Notes: generated from the letters alone by a model not told the origin. Counted from the first letter of the stretch, positions 48,799 through 58,798 are shown. The stretch: DNA of 64,000 bases from Mucilaginibacter dorajii (GCF_024808255.1 NZ_JANTYS010000013.1:62001-126000); one strand, 5' to 3'. Numbers and translations are program-made.

Positions 48799-49677
48799 TT
48801 AAGATAGCAACTGTGTTTCTTTAATAATAGCATCCTTAGTAGCAGGACCAACCTGTACCAATGGTAACCTTACCGTATCGCCGCAAACACCTAATTGTTT
48901 TAAGGCGGTTTTTACGCCGGCCGGGCTGCCGTCTGCAAACATCAGGCGTGTAAACTCTATCAGATCATAATGCGCTTTGTGGGCACCTTTGTAATCGTTA
49001 TTTAAAAGTAAACGTACCATATCAGATAACCGGCGAGGCAACGCGTTGCCTATAACAGATATTACACCAACTGCTCCCAAAGCCATCATAGGCAAAGTAA
49101 CCGGATCATCGCCTGATATGAATAAAAATCCCTCGGGCTTATCGCGCATCAGGTGGTTAAACAAATCGAAATTACCCGACGCTTCTTTAATGCCGATGAT
49201 GTTTTTAAAGTCCTTTGCTAAACGCACGGTAGTTTCTGCACTGATAGTGCTCCCGGTGCGGCTTGGTACGTTATATAAAATGATAGGCAGCTGCGTATTT
49301 TGCGCAATAGCCTTGTAATGCTGATAAATCCCTTCCTGCGTAGGTTTATTGTAATGCGGACTTGATGATAATATAGCATCGTAGCCGGCAGTATTAAACG
49401 CTTTTATCTGCTCAACAACCTCATGAGTATTATTACCACCTATGCCGGCAACAAGACCAACGCGCTTATTTACCACTTCGGCGGTAAATGCCCAAACCTG
49501 CTTTCGTTCAGCCTCGCTCAATGTGGCGCTTTCGCCGGTTGTACCTAATGATACCAGGTATTCCACCCCGCCATCAATCAAATGTTCAATCAGGTTTTTC
49601 AACCCGTTGTAGTCAACTTGACCATCCGCATGAAAAGGGGTCACCATGGCTACCCCTGTTCCGTAAAATATATTCAT
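48799..49677 (-). CDS. dapA: 4-hydroxy-tetrahydrodipicolinate synthase
   Basis: It condenses pyruvate with aspartate semialdehyde, the first committed step towards lysine and diaminopimelate for the cell wall. The 292-residue barrel has VSLGTTGESATLSEAE (Thr pair of the proton relay), ILYNVPSRTG (Tyr135, with Arg140 binding the acid), and the Schiff-base Lys164 in IIGIKEASGNF. FISGDDPVTLPMMALGAVGVISV closes the active site. It is a single gene; a repeat lies between it and the next gene to the right. Confidence 0.95.
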   Translation of the reverse strand: MNIFYGTGVAMVTPFHADGQVDYNGLKNLIEHLIDGGVEYLVSLGTTGESATLSEAERKQVWAFTAEVVNKRVGLVAGIGGNNTHEVVEQIKAFNTAGYDAILSSSPHYNKPTQEGIYQHYKAIAQNTQLPIILYNVPSRTGSTISAETTVRLAKDFKNIIGIKEASGNFDLFNHLMRDKPEGFLFISGDDPVTLPMMALGAVGVISVIGNALPRRLSDMVRLLLNNDYKGAHKAHYDLIEFTRLMFADGSPAGVKTALKQLGVCGDTVRLPLVQVGPATKDAIIKETQLLS

Positions 49678-49708
49678 GAGTAAAATTAAAGGATGCTAAT
49701 ATAGGGAG

Positions 49709-49800
49709 TAGTTTTGAGTTATGAGTTGTAAGTTTTGAGTATTACTATAAGTAAAATCGCGATTGATTATCAAAAACTCAAAACTCATCACTCAATACTA
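49709..49800. repeat. Intergenic inverted repeat with word-built arms, family L
   Basis: Left arm about 49710-49742 (AGTTTTGAGTTATGAGTTGT then AAGTTTTGAGTATT); right arm 49770-49800 (CAAAAACTCAAAACTCATCA then CTCAATACTA). The word is GAGTTAT or TTTTGAGT. The stop codon of the next gene (49798-49800, TAG on the minus strand) is the end of the right arm. Confidence 0.88.
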
Positions 49801-52248
49801 TAAACTTATTCCCACCCTTACAGCGTTCCTTATATTGCTGCCGCTGTTGTAGGATACGCCGTACATCACCCTAACCAGGCCGCGTTGTAAACCAAAACCC
49901 AACTCGGTATAGTTTTTAAGCACTGGCGTATACAGGTAATTTACATCAATGATCTCCTTTAGTTTAAGATCGCGGATGAGGGGAATTTTGTTGGTAATAA
50001 AACCTGAAAAGTTATGTTCCAGGTGGCCTTCCAGGTATTTATCGGGTGTGCTAAAGTTGTAGTAATCTAATAACAGGAACCTGTTAAACGTTGGCTTATA
50101 CACCAATAATTGGTTGCCATCAAATTGTTTATAATCGGGATAGTAGATTTTATTGGCATTTAAAAATTTGCCTGCGCCAATAAAAAAGGAGGTTTGCCCG
50201 TAAAAGCCCAGGTCGATGTCTGATTTGGATATATCGGCACTTAACTGGTCATAGCTTACATCACTCCCTAATATCCCGCTGATGCCTTTAGTATAGCTAA
50301 GGCCGATAGTTGGATATTTGGATGGAAGGTACCGCCGGCCAAACGGATAGGTTTCATACCGGTTACTAAAATCATAACTGGTACGAACACTTATTTTAAA
50401 GGATTGATTTTCCGGAAACAAGGGTAAGTCCTGCGAAGGATTTAGCGGATTGTTTGACGTAAACTGGCGGTCTGTTTTGTGGAAAAAACTATAGTCGCTG
50501 CTATTGGGCAGCCATTTGCGGTTGGCCCATTCGGCGGTTGCGCTGGCTTGCCATCCGCCATAGATTCTGCCAAAAAATGATGCCGAAGCAAATTGTTTTT
50601 GATAAAGCTTCTGAAAATTCTCGCGCCTGAACAAGGTATAAACCGAGTTTACAATGCTTGATACCGGCTGCAGGCTGTTCAGGTCTGTAACGTCCGATCC
50701 GCCGTTAAAGCTCAGTGTCATCTGGTTTACGGAGATGCTTACACCGGCTACACCATTCAATAAATGATCGCTAAACCCATACCTTACCCTCGCGTTCACC
50801 ACCAGGAAACGATCATTCACGGTATCAATCATCTTGCTGTAGCTTGCCCCATAATTGATGGTAAGGCCTTCAACCGTATTATATAGCAGGGAAGGTAAAA
50901 GCCCGTTGTAATGAAAGTATTCTTTTTTATAGCGGTTGCGGGTATCAATACCCGTAAGCAGCAGGTTGGTTAATTTGAAGGTATTATTGGCTTTGTCTAA
51001 CGAATCGAGGTACGGTTTCGATTCGCGTTTGGCAGCCAGCTTTCCTTTTACCTCGTAGTCTTTCTTTTCCTCATCGGTTAATGGGATGGGCCGCTCCTGC
51101 GCCCAGTAAACTGAATCTTTATCGTGCCCTTTGGTAATGTTGATGCGTTCTTCAAAATCCTTTTTATTGAGTACAGGGTTAAGATCGTAATTTTTATATA
51201 CGCTGATAAAATATCCGCCTAATTTAAAACCCAATAGGCCGCCGGTAAATTCAAATTTAATAGTGGCCGGCATCCAAACCTTATTATCAACCGGGTAAAA
51301 CTGCTGACTTATTTTTAAGGTATCAACATAATTGATATTTGCTTTTTTGGTTATAAAAAGCTGCAGGCCCGATAGGCGCCAGCTATCCTCCAAAATATAA
51401 ATATAGCCTTCAAAACAAGGGTCATAACCACGCTTTGGCGTTACCTGGATTTTGTTGATCGTTTCGCCGTTTTCAATGGTAACGCCTATCAATTTATAAT
51501 TATAATAAAACAGTGCATTTTCTGCAATAGGGGATACCAGCGGGCGATTGCTCAGGCGTTTCCAGCTTTCAAAATTCTGGTAAAAATTTACCTGCATATC
51601 ACTGGCCCGGTTAAAGCTAAATGCCCGGTTATAGCCCGAAACCTTTGATGATACCTGTACCTCGTGCACCAAATCGGGACGCATATAACTATACTTCGAC
51701 TCTGATTCTGAAAGATAAACTATGCCTGTACGGCTGGAATCCAGTCCGGCTTCGCTGGTAGCCTTCTGTACGTCAAAGCCCATAAACTTTTTGGGGGCTG
51801 CCAGTAGTTTTTGAAGCCCTTTAATGTAAATATCGCAGGTATAGGCGTTTACCTCGTTTAAATACATTTTACGCTTTTTTATGGCTTTGCGAACAATGGC
51901 ATAAGCCGGGTCTTCGCCACCGGCGTGTATGGTGATATCTTTAAGCTGGTAGGTTTCGGTTTTGAGGTTTATATTGATGATTTGATTTTTGGTAAGCTTT
52001 ACAATTGTACTTTGCTGGGCGTAACCCACGGCTTTAAATTGTAATTCGTAACTCCCAGTCTTTAATTGCAATTGGTAGGCACCTTCGCTATTGGCCGATG
52101 CACCTTGAGTAGTATTTTTGATGTATACCGATGCAAATGGAACTGGCTTATTGTTTTCGCCGGTTATTTTACCGCTGATACTAAGCTGTTGGGCAAAGGC
52201 CTGGATATTTAAACTACAAAGCAGGGCAAAAAATAAGGTTAATTTCAT
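49798..52248 (-). CDS. DUF5686 outer-membrane protein with CarboxypepD_reg-like domain
   Basis: The 816-residue product has a signal peptide ending NIQAFAQ. A CarboxypepD_reg-like Ig domain follows (about 22-105; ISGKITGENNKPVPFASVYI, TQGASANSEGAYQLQL). The DUF5686 part has YAIVRKAIKKRKMYLNEVNAYTCDIYIKG as its conserved opening. A C-terminal barrel ends GLVRVMYGVSYNSGSNIRNAVRVGISL. The family is an abundant Bacteroidota outer-membrane barrel without a known transport substrate and without a TonB plug. The stop lies in repeat L. It is 87 bp downstream of the zinc-ribbon gene on the same strand. Confidence 0.88.
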   Translation of the reverse strand: MKLTLFFALLCSLNIQAFAQQLSISGKITGENNKPVPFASVYIKNTTQGASANSEGAYQLQLKTGSYELQFKAVGYAQQSTIVKLTKNQIININLKTETYQLKDITIHAGGEDPAYAIVRKAIKKRKMYLNEVNAYTCDIYIKGLQKLLAAPKKFMGFDVQKATSEAGLDSSRTGIVYLSESESKYSYMRPDLVHEVQVSSKVSGYNRAFSFNRASDMQVNFYQNFESWKRLSNRPLVSPIAENALFYYNYKLIGVTIENGETINKIQVTPKRGYDPCFEGYIYILEDSWRLSGLQLFITKKANINYVDTLKISQQFYPVDNKVWMPATIKFEFTGGLLGFKLGGYFISVYKNYDLNPVLNKKDFEERINITKGHDKDSVYWAQERPIPLTDEEKKDYEVKGKLAAKRESKPYLDSLDKANNTFKLTNLLLTGIDTRNRYKKEYFHYNGLLPSLLYNTVEGLTINYGASYSKMIDTVNDRFLVVNARVRYGFSDHLLNGVAGVSISVNQMTLSFNGGSDVTDLNSLQPVSSIVNSVYTLFRRENFQKLYQKQFASASFFGRIYGGWQASATAEWANRKWLPNSSDYSFFHKTDRQFTSNNPLNPSQDLPLFPENQSFKISVRTSYDFSNRYETYPFGRRYLPSKYPTIGLSYTKGISGILGSDVSYDQLSADISKSDIDLGFYGQTSFFIGAGKFLNANKIYYPDYKQFDGNQLLVYKPTFNRFLLLDYYNFSTPDKYLEGHLEHNFSGFITNKIPLIRDLKLKEIIDVNYLYTPVLKNYTELGFGLQRGLVRVMYGVSYNSGSNIRNAVRVGISL

Positions 52249-52335
52249 TTAGCAGGTGTTTAAGCTAAGATGGTGCTTATTTGCTAAATGTTACAACAGG
52301 CAATTGTTAAATTGTGTGAAATTGTGATGGTTTTA

Positions 52336-52569
52336 TCAGGAAGCTTCCTTTGATGGCTTTGTGTCTTTAGCGCCTAAAGATGTATGTATCTTGTTTTTAA
52401 GGTTCCAGTCATTGATGTCAACCAAACCCGGTTTCGTTTGGTAATGGCTGCTACTGTTAGGACACCTTACCATGAAGTTACCTTTTATTTGTTCAATAAC
52501 GGGCCTTGCGCCACAATCTTTGCAAGGTTCGCAAAAAATATTTTCCTGAATTGCTACAAAGTTGGCCAT
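52336..52569 (-). CDS. Small zinc-ribbon protein resembling Lar restriction-alleviation proteins
   Basis: The 77-residue product has CKDCG (Cys16, Cys19), then GNFMVRCPNSSSHYQTKPG with Cys36 and His42, then DINDWN. The order C-x2-C, about 16 residues, C-x5-H and closing WN resembles the Lar_restr_allev ribbon, in which the last ligand is normally Cys. A further Cys13 precedes the ribbon. The Lar link is structural analogy only; it could bind nucleic acid or a protein. The basic tail (TSLGAKDTKPSKEAS) is probably disordered. It is upstream of the DUF5686 gene. Confidence 0.75.
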   Translation of the reverse strand: MANFVAIQENIFCEPCKDCGARPVIEQIKGNFMVRCPNSSSHYQTKPGLVDINDWNLKNKIHTSLGAKDTKPSKEAS

Positions 52570-52730
52570 GCTGATAAAAATTTAAGGATCGCGCGTTTCA
52601 TGAATCAAATAATAGTACAACTTACGTAATTTATACTATTCAGTTTTAAATTCTTTAAAATCATTAAGGGTCTGTTTAAATTTCTTTCAAATTTTTATAT
52701 CCTCCATTGAGCACATATACACCCGTCATT

Positions 52731-52906
52731 GCATGAACGCTGGCTACGACTCACCCGGTCTACGCTTCGCTGGACCACCCTCTCTCCGGCTGCGCCGCAA
52801 AGAGGGTTAGAAGAAACAAAAACCTTTTTAGCCCCTCTATGCGACGCAGTCGGAGAGAGGGGCAGACGGGCGTAGCCTCGTCGGGGTGAGTCGTCTGCGC
52901 TAACCT
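52731..52906. repeat. Long inverted-repeat element, family B copy 1
   Basis: The ends are mutually inverted (GCTACGACTCACCCGG at the left; CGGGGTGAGTCGTCTGCGC at the right). Within them TCTACGCTTCGCTGGACCA, CCCTCTCTCCGGCTGCGCCG and the inverse GCGACGCAGTCGGAGAGAGG form long stems around an A/T-rich loop. The reverse complement is about nine-tenths identical to 63520-63675. It fills most of the 536-bp gap upstream of the zinc-ribbon gene and downstream of ligA; no gene seen. Confidence 0.92.
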
Positions 52907-53105
52907 ATACGTCATTTCTTCTTATAATAGCGTCCATTTAAGTTATTGATTATCAATAGTGCTTTCAAGGTGTCATTAACTTTTTTTTCATGAACACCAC
53001 TAATGTATACTCTCAATGACGATCTTTTTATTTATTTTTAAACAAGCCAAGTAAAGAATCTTTATTGGAAAAAAATTGACTGAGTCAAAACAAAGCTTCA
53101 GTAAA

Positions 53106-55121
53106 TCAGCCAATCAAATCCAATAACTCCTGGTCGCTAATGACAGGAATATTTAGTTTTTGTGCCTTTTCGAGCTTTGCAGGCCCCATATTATCACCAG
53201 CCACAAGGTAGTTTAATTTTGCCGATATACTACTCAATATTTTGCCTCCATTTTGTTCAATGATATCCTTCAGCTCATCACGCGAGAATGTTTCAAACAC
53301 TCCGGATATAATGAAGCTTTGCCCTGCGAGTTTTTCGCTGGCAAGGGTCACCTCTTTTTCTTCGGCGACAAATTGCAGGCCCGCGCTTTTAAGTTTTTCA
53401 ATCTCTTCTTTGTGACTATCATCAGCAAAGTAATCTATAATGCTTTGCGCAATGCGCCCGCCTATTTCATCGGCAGCGGTGAGTTCTTCAAGTGACGCGG
53501 CCACCAGGTTATCAATGGTTTTAAAATGCGCCACGAGTTTTTTGGCTACAGTTTCGCCTATGTAGCGAATGCCCATCCCAAACAGTACTTTTTCAAAAGG
53601 CATCTGCTTTGATTTTTCGATACCATCTAACATGTTGTTGATCGATTTTTCGCCAAAACGGCCCATTTGTTTGAGCTCGGCACTGTGCTCATGCAGTTTA
53701 TACAGATCGCTGATGTGTTTAATAAAGCCACGGGTGTACAAAGTATCGATAGTTTCATCGCCCAGGCCATCAATATTCATAGCCTTGCGGCCGATAAAAT
53801 GCTGCATTTTGCCCATAATTTGAGGTGGGCAGCCTTCGTCATTAGGGCAATACCAGGCAGCTTCGCCCTCGGTACGTAGCAGGGGCGTATCACAGGCCGG
53901 GCAATGGGTTATATATTCAATAGCCTTTGCGCCGGGTACACGCTTATCTAAATTTACGCTGATAATTTTAGGGATGATCTCGCCGCCCTTTTCAACATAA
54001 ACTGTATCATGTTCATGCAGTTTTAAGCGTTCGGTAATTTCATCGGCATTGTGCAGTGTGGCGCGCTTTACGGTAGTACCGGCCAATAAAACTGGTTTTA
54101 AATTAGCTACCGGTGTAACAGCGCCTGTACGCCCAACCTGGTAGCTTACTTGTAGCAGCTCGGTTTCAACGCGCTCGGCTTTAAATTTATAGGATATGGC
54201 CCAGCGCGGCGATTTGGAAGTAAAACCTAATTCCTGCTGCTGCGAATAGTTGTTTACTTTAATTACGATACCATCAATATCGTAACTGAGGTTAAAGCGC
54301 TCTTTATCCCAATGGTTGATAAATTCAAGCACACCATTAATATCGCCGCACAAACGGCTATGGTCGTCTATATGAAAGCCCCAGCTTTTTACGGCCTCCA
54401 GGCTTTCCCAGTGGGTTTTAAACAATGTTTTTTCGGTATATAAACCGTACAGGAAGCAATCAAGCGGCCGCCTGGCTACTTCTGCCGAATCCTGTAGCTT
54501 CATAGTGCCCGATGCAAAATTGCGCGGATTGGCGTAAGCAACTTCGCCGTTATCTGTACGTTCTTTGTTCAATCTTTCAAATGCCTTGAGGTGCATAAAA
54601 ACCTCACCACGAATCTCGAAGAGATCGGGATAGTCACCTTTATCCAGTTTTTTGGGGATGCTGTGGATGGTGCGTACGTTGGTGGTTACTTCGTCGCCCT
54701 GCGTACCGTCGCCACGGGTTACGGCACGTACCAGCTTGCCATGCTCATAGGTAAGACTCATGCTTAAGCCATCAAACTTAAGCTCACAAACGTATTCAAA
54801 ATTATCGCCTATGGCTTTACGAATACGCTGATCAAACTCTACCAATTCCTGCTCGTTATAGGTGTTCCCTAACGATAGCATTGGCCAGCGGTGTTTTACC
54901 GTAACAAACTCCTTGGTAATAAAACCACCTACCCGTTGTGTGGGCGAATCGGGTTCGGCAAGTTCCGGAAATTCCTTTTCAAGCTGGTTCAATTGCTCCA
55001 GTTTCTGATCAAAATCAAAATCGGCAATGGTAGGCATGGCCAGCACATAATAGTTATAGTTGTGCTGTTTTAACTCGGCGGTTAACTCTTGTATCTGTTG
55101 TTTGGCTTCGGCGGCTGACAT
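53106..55121 (-). CDS. ligA: NAD-dependent DNA ligase
   Basis: The 671-residue enzyme seals nicks during replication and repair, using NAD. Domains in order: Ia helices, adenylation domain with nucleophile Lys115 in YVCELKFDGLSMS, OB fold, a Cys4 zinc finger (HCPACDTPL and WYCPNDEGCPP), helix-hairpin-helix repeats (INNMLDGIEKS, GIRYIGETVAKKL, ADEIGGRIAQSI) and a C-terminal BRCT domain (QSFIISGVFETFSRDELKDI to the end). All expected parts are present. It is a single gene flanked by repeats B and N. Confidence 0.97.
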   Translation of the reverse strand: MSAAEAKQQIQELTAELKQHNYNYYVLAMPTIADFDFDQKLEQLNQLEKEFPELAEPDSPTQRVGGFITKEFVTVKHRWPMLSLGNTYNEQELVEFDQRIRKAIGDNFEYVCELKFDGLSMSLTYEHGKLVRAVTRGDGTQGDEVTTNVRTIHSIPKKLDKGDYPDLFEIRGEVFMHLKAFERLNKERTDNGEVAYANPRNFASGTMKLQDSAEVARRPLDCFLYGLYTEKTLFKTHWESLEAVKSWGFHIDDHSRLCGDINGVLEFINHWDKERFNLSYDIDGIVIKVNNYSQQQELGFTSKSPRWAISYKFKAERVETELLQVSYQVGRTGAVTPVANLKPVLLAGTTVKRATLHNADEITERLKLHEHDTVYVEKGGEIIPKIISVNLDKRVPGAKAIEYITHCPACDTPLLRTEGEAAWYCPNDEGCPPQIMGKMQHFIGRKAMNIDGLGDETIDTLYTRGFIKHISDLYKLHEHSAELKQMGRFGEKSINNMLDGIEKSKQMPFEKVLFGMGIRYIGETVAKKLVAHFKTIDNLVAASLEELTAADEIGGRIAQSIIDYFADDSHKEEIEKLKSAGLQFVAEEKEVTLASEKLAGQSFIISGVFETFSRDELKDIIEQNGGKILSSISAKLNYLVAGDNMGPAKLEKAQKLNIPVISDQELLDLIG

Positions 55122-55136
55122 GATACGAAGGTAGTA

Positions 55137-55281
55137 ATTAGGTCATTTAGTCATTGATCATTAGGTCATTTTTTTTCAGCGGCTGAACAGTAAGCCTTTG
55201 ATTTATCGTCACGCTCTCGCCCACCATCCCAATGACTAATGACAGCGCAGCGAAATGACCAATGACGGCGCAGCCAATGAA
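55137..55281. repeat. Intergenic inverted repeat with word-built arms, family N
   Basis: Left arm: ATTAGGTCATTTAGTCATTG and ATCATTAGGTCATT. Right arm: CAATGACTAATGACAGCGCA then GCGAAATGACCAATGACGG. The word is TAGTCATT or GGTCATT. The right end abuts the stop codon of the DUF6263 gene (55282-55284). Confidence 0.82.
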
Positions 55282-56190
55282 CTACCTGTCGGTAATAATC
55301 GTTTCTCCCGTCATGCTTACCGGGAAGGTGATGCCGCCGGGTGTATCGGGATTATCTTTAATGGTCATGGTGCCATTGATATTTTGCCTGGTTTTTGATT
55401 CGGTGATCCAGCCGGTTGCTTTATCTACCTTAATATCTGATACCATGGTACCCTTCATATCGTACTTCATGGGCGAGGTGCCGGGTTCGCCGGGGATAGT
55501 TACAATAGTACCTTCGCCATGGATAAGGTAGCTTGTTGGTGTTACGTTTATCAACTGATAAACAGTTTCAACATTGGCGTTCATGGTACTTTGTAAAATG
55601 GTATGTTTACTCCACTTATCATTTTTAGCAACAGGGGTTTCTGGTAAAACAGCTGTCGACATTTCCAGGTTTCCTTTAACAGACCGGCTGCCAAATGATT
55701 GCATAAACCGCGCCTTGATCTGCTCTTTTTGAGTACCCTGCACCTGCCGAAATCCATCCAGTACAGAGGAAATCATATTTTCAAGATTTTCGACCGAATG
55801 GACCCTGCCGCTTTTGGTAAAGGTAGCTGTAAATGGCTTATCTACTATGCCACCTAAAATAGATGACATAACATCTGTTGAGTCTTTTTTCTGTGAATCA
55901 AAACTTACCTGCCCGGTAGGTAAATCCATTTTCATGTTTACGCCTTTATAGGTTACCTCCATATAATACAACGAATCATCGGCACTAAGCACCTTAAAAG
56001 AAGTGATGGCCGATAACGTAACATTAATATTATTCACCTGTCCGTTTATCGTTTGTTTTATGGCCGATGTGGTAGTAGAAACCATGTTGTAAGTATTGCC
56101 CCTGGTTAAATGCAATGCCAATTTTAACTTCTGTGCCTGGCAAGTAATTGTTGCCATAAACAGTAAAAAAAGTACAGATGCGTGTTTCAT
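55282..56190 (-). CDS. Exported DUF6263-type protein
   Basis: The 302-residue product has a signal peptide ending ATITCQAQ. It starts KLKLALHLTRGNTYNMVSTTTSAIKQTINGQ, the opening of DUF6263 in this phylum. Alternating strands (TSFKVLSADDSLYYMEVTYKG, KGVNMKMDLPTGQVSFDSQK) suggest a large beta-sheet that could bind a lipid or other hydrophobic ligand (inference). The end is NGTMTIKDNPDTPGGITFPV, a paired-strand segment. It lies 161 bp downstream of ligA's start side and on the same strand as ligA. Function unknown. Confidence 0.8.
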   Translation of the reverse strand: MKHASVLFLLFMATITCQAQKLKLALHLTRGNTYNMVSTTTSAIKQTINGQVNNINVTLSAITSFKVLSADDSLYYMEVTYKGVNMKMDLPTGQVSFDSQKKDSTDVMSSILGGIVDKPFTATFTKSGRVHSVENLENMISSVLDGFRQVQGTQKEQIKARFMQSFGSRSVKGNLEMSTAVLPETPVAKNDKWSKHTILQSTMNANVETVYQLINVTPTSYLIHGEGTIVTIPGEPGTSPMKYDMKGTMVSDIKVDKATGWITESKTRQNINGTMTIKDNPDTPGGITFPVSMTGETIITDR

Positions 56191-56343
56191 AAGCTTTGGT
56201 GTGGGATTAGCTAATATATTATAATATTTCGGCTAAAAAATGCGCCGAAACATAACAATTATTTAAAACTAATTTCGTTAACTTTATAGTAATCAACGGC
56301 TCTTTATAAACCAAGGCATTTTAATAACCGAAAGGAGGGTTTT

Positions 56344-56589
56344 ATGTTACAGCAAATAGCATTTATACCACAGCATCAGTTTCACGTGTTGATCAATTTT
56401 AAAAATGATGAGCGCGCTGTAGCTGTTTTACCCAATGAAGCAGGAAGGTTCCGCGTGGTTGACCAGGGTAAAATTATTGCAGAAGTTAATTTTGATAAAA
56501 ACAGCAGTGTTACTTGTTGCCAGGGTAGGCTTGCCCCCGGTGTGAAGGCCCAACTTGAAAGCCAGATTAAAAATCATTACAGATCTTAA
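56344..56589 (+). CDS. Small protein of unknown function with strong Shine-Dalgarno
   Basis: The 81-residue product (MLQQIAFIPQHQFHVLINFK) is cytoplasmic and has two Cys side by side (VTCCQGRLAPG). I do not recognise it. The start has AAAGGAGGG 4 bp before the ATG (56331-56341), a near-perfect ribosome-binding site rare in this genome, so the gene is probably well translated. It stands alone, divergent from the DUF6263 gene. Confidence 0.75.
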   Translation: MLQQIAFIPQHQFHVLINFKNDERAVAVLPNEAGRFRVVDQGKIIAEVNFDKNSSVTCCQGRLAPGVKAQLESQIKNHYRS

Positions 56590-56757
56590 AAATAAGTTTA
56601 AGCAATAAAAGGATATTGATAGTTCATGGGTAACGGCACATGGTTTCATAGTCCATGGAGTTCTGTTGCTCATGGGCTATCTGTTTGGATAAAGCCCCTC
56701 TAAACGGCGTAGCCCTCATGAGCACTCCTGAAATTATATGCGAATAATTACCCCTGA

Positions 56758-56986
56758 AGCTACCGTGTACCCACATTTTGTTAAACCTACTCTTCTAATA
56801 AAAACGTTGTCATTTCGACGAACAAGGGGTGGGATTGCGCGCCGTAGGTGAGGAGAAATCTTGTAAAAGCAGGCATTCGGCCATGCAAGGCGTACAAGAT
56901 TTCTCTTTCGCACCCCGCTCATTTCCCTCCTTCGCTCTATCGAAATGACATTTCCTTAACAAACAAGATGTGGGTACACGGTAGCC
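56758..56986. repeat. Nested inverted repeat, family E copy 2
   Basis: Outer arms: CTACCGTGTACCCACATTTT (56758) and GATGTGGGTACACGGTAG (ending 56986). Inner arms: GTCATTTCGA (56809-56818) and TCGAAATGAC (56940-56949). A third pair near AGAAATCTTGTA/TACAAGATTTCT lies inside. The preceding stretch 56590-56757 shows no gene. The element ends next to a CCCCTAAAGGGG run before the DUF885 stop. Confidence 0.9.
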
Positions 56987-57013
56987 CCTAAAGGGGAGAC
57001 TTTTAAAAGCACT

Positions 57014-58798
57014 TTACTCTTTCTTGGTAGGCGGCTTAGCCAGCATGGCTTCTTTAATAAATTTAACAGGGGCGCTGCCGTAGCTTAAAAACTTCTCGTT
57101 AAACTCCTTTAACCTGTATTTATCAACCAGTTTTTCTTTGTAGGCGTCGCGCAGGTCCATAATTTCCTTATAGCCGGTATAGTAGCTGGTGAGTTGCACG
57201 CTGCTTACGCTAACCCTTTTCCATTTGCCATCAGCCTCGGCCTGTTGCTGGAAGGCCTCGGTGGTAAGCATTTTGATAGCCTGATCTTTGGTCATGCTGC
57301 CGCTATGTACGCTATAATCTAAAATGGTATTGCATACCGAACGTAAATTCCATTTGTACCACATCAGCATCATCTCGGGTTCGTTGTTGCCGTAACCAGC
57401 ATCCAACATCATCTGTTCACTATAAACCGCCCAACCTTCTGCCATGGCACCATTGCCAAATACAGATTTGATCATGCTTGGTGCTTTATTAGCGTAAACG
57501 CCCTGTACATAATGCCCGGGAACAGCTTCGTGGATGCTCAATATCTGGATAATGTATTGATTGTATTCGCGCAGGTAGCTTTCGGCTTTTTCTTTAGACC
57601 AGCCCGATAGGCTGCCGACGTTGTAATAGGAGTTGCCATCCTTATCATACGGGCCAGGGCCGCTCATGGAAGCCCCTGCTACACCTGCCATATAACCGGG
57701 CTCTTTACGGATAATAAGCGGCTTGGTAGGGTCAAGCGTTAAAAGGTCTTTAGCCTTAACAAAGTTATTTAACTTAGGGATCAGCTGTACAATGGCCGAC
57801 TGAAATTCATCCGGTTTTACATGGTTTGATGATAGGGTATCTATCATCTGGCTTATCATCACCAATGAATCGGCAGGAATGGCTTTGGTGCCAAAATATT
57901 TTGACCATAATTGCCTGCTGATCTTTGCCATTTGCTGATGTACATATTTTTTGCGCTGCATAGCCGCGTTGAAAACCTGCTGGGCCGTACTGGCTGATAC
58001 TACTTCATATTTAAACTTATCCTCGTACAGATCACGCCCCAATCTGAAACTACGGGGATGATCGTTCTTTAAATTCTTTAGCCATTCGGCGTAATCTTTA
58101 ATTGCCTTAACGGTGATAGCCGCCCTATCGGTCATTAATTTTTGCTCGGCTTTGGGGATATTTGTTTTCTTTAATGAGTCGGCAAAATCTTTATCAATTA
58201 CATCAATGCCGCCCAGGTTTTGCTCAATAGCCAGGCTGGTTAGTTCAGCAACCGGGTTTTTGATCTGCTTTTCGGCATCTTTATAGTACATAGGTACATT
58301 TATCATGCGCTCATAAAAACTGTGGAGGCGTTTGGCAAGGGGCTCATAATGCTCGTTCAAAATGTAGGCAAATGTGCTTATCACATTGTACGATGACGGA
58401 TCCCATTCGTATGACCTCAACTGCTTAATTTGCCATTGGGCGTAATCAAGCTGGTTTTGCATCATTTTGTAATCTATTCTATTGTTTTCGTTTAAAGTAT
58501 TGGCATCAAACCTATTTAAAGAATCCAATTGTACCTTGGCAAAATCAAGCATTTTACTGCGGCTTTGGTCGTTAGCGATAGATAGCAAACTATCATATTT
58601 ATGATAACCAACAGAAGTTGCCCAATCGGGGTTTAATTTCCATAAGCCATCTAAAAACGAGTTCTCATAGGTTGTAAAAGCCGCATCGTCTTTACCAAAA
58701 TTGGGATACCGGCCAACGCTGTCTTTTTTGCAGCCAATTAAAGCTATGATGAACAGGATATTAGCTAAGGTTATTTTGACGTATATATTTTTCACCAC
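57014..58798 (-). CDS. DUF885 family lipoprotein, putative zinc peptidase
   Basis: The 594-residue product has a lipoprotein signal (LANILFIIALIGC). The DUF885 core holds HEAVPGHYVQ (His423, Glu424, His428) as in an HExxxH metallopeptidase site, and a Glu further on in NGAMAEGWAVYSEQMM. This suggests a zinc carboxypeptidase-like or dipeptidase activity, unproven for this group. The C-terminal part (TSYYTGYKEIMDLRDAYKEK) fits the family. It is attached to the periplasmic or outer membrane. It is divergent from the DinB gene; its stop is followed by repeat E. Confidence 0.9.
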   Translation of the reverse strand: MVKNIYVKITLANILFIIALIGCKKDSVGRYPNFGKDDAAFTTYENSFLDGLWKLNPDWATSVGYHKYDSLLSIANDQSRSKMLDFAKVQLDSLNRFDANTLNENNRIDYKMMQNQLDYAQWQIKQLRSYEWDPSSYNVISTFAYILNEHYEPLAKRLHSFYERMINVPMYYKDAEKQIKNPVAELTSLAIEQNLGGIDVIDKDFADSLKKTNIPKAEQKLMTDRAAITVKAIKDYAEWLKNLKNDHPRSFRLGRDLYEDKFKYEVVSASTAQQVFNAAMQRKKYVHQQMAKISRQLWSKYFGTKAIPADSLVMISQMIDTLSSNHVKPDEFQSAIVQLIPKLNNFVKAKDLLTLDPTKPLIIRKEPGYMAGVAGASMSGPGPYDKDGNSYYNVGSLSGWSKEKAESYLREYNQYIIQILSIHEAVPGHYVQGVYANKAPSMIKSVFGNGAMAEGWAVYSEQMMLDAGYGNNEPEMMLMWYKWNLRSVCNTILDYSVHSGSMTKDQAIKMLTTEAFQQQAEADGKWKRVSVSSVQLTSYYTGYKEIMDLRDAYKEKLVDKYRLKEFNEKFLSYGSAPVKFIKEAMLAKPPTKKE

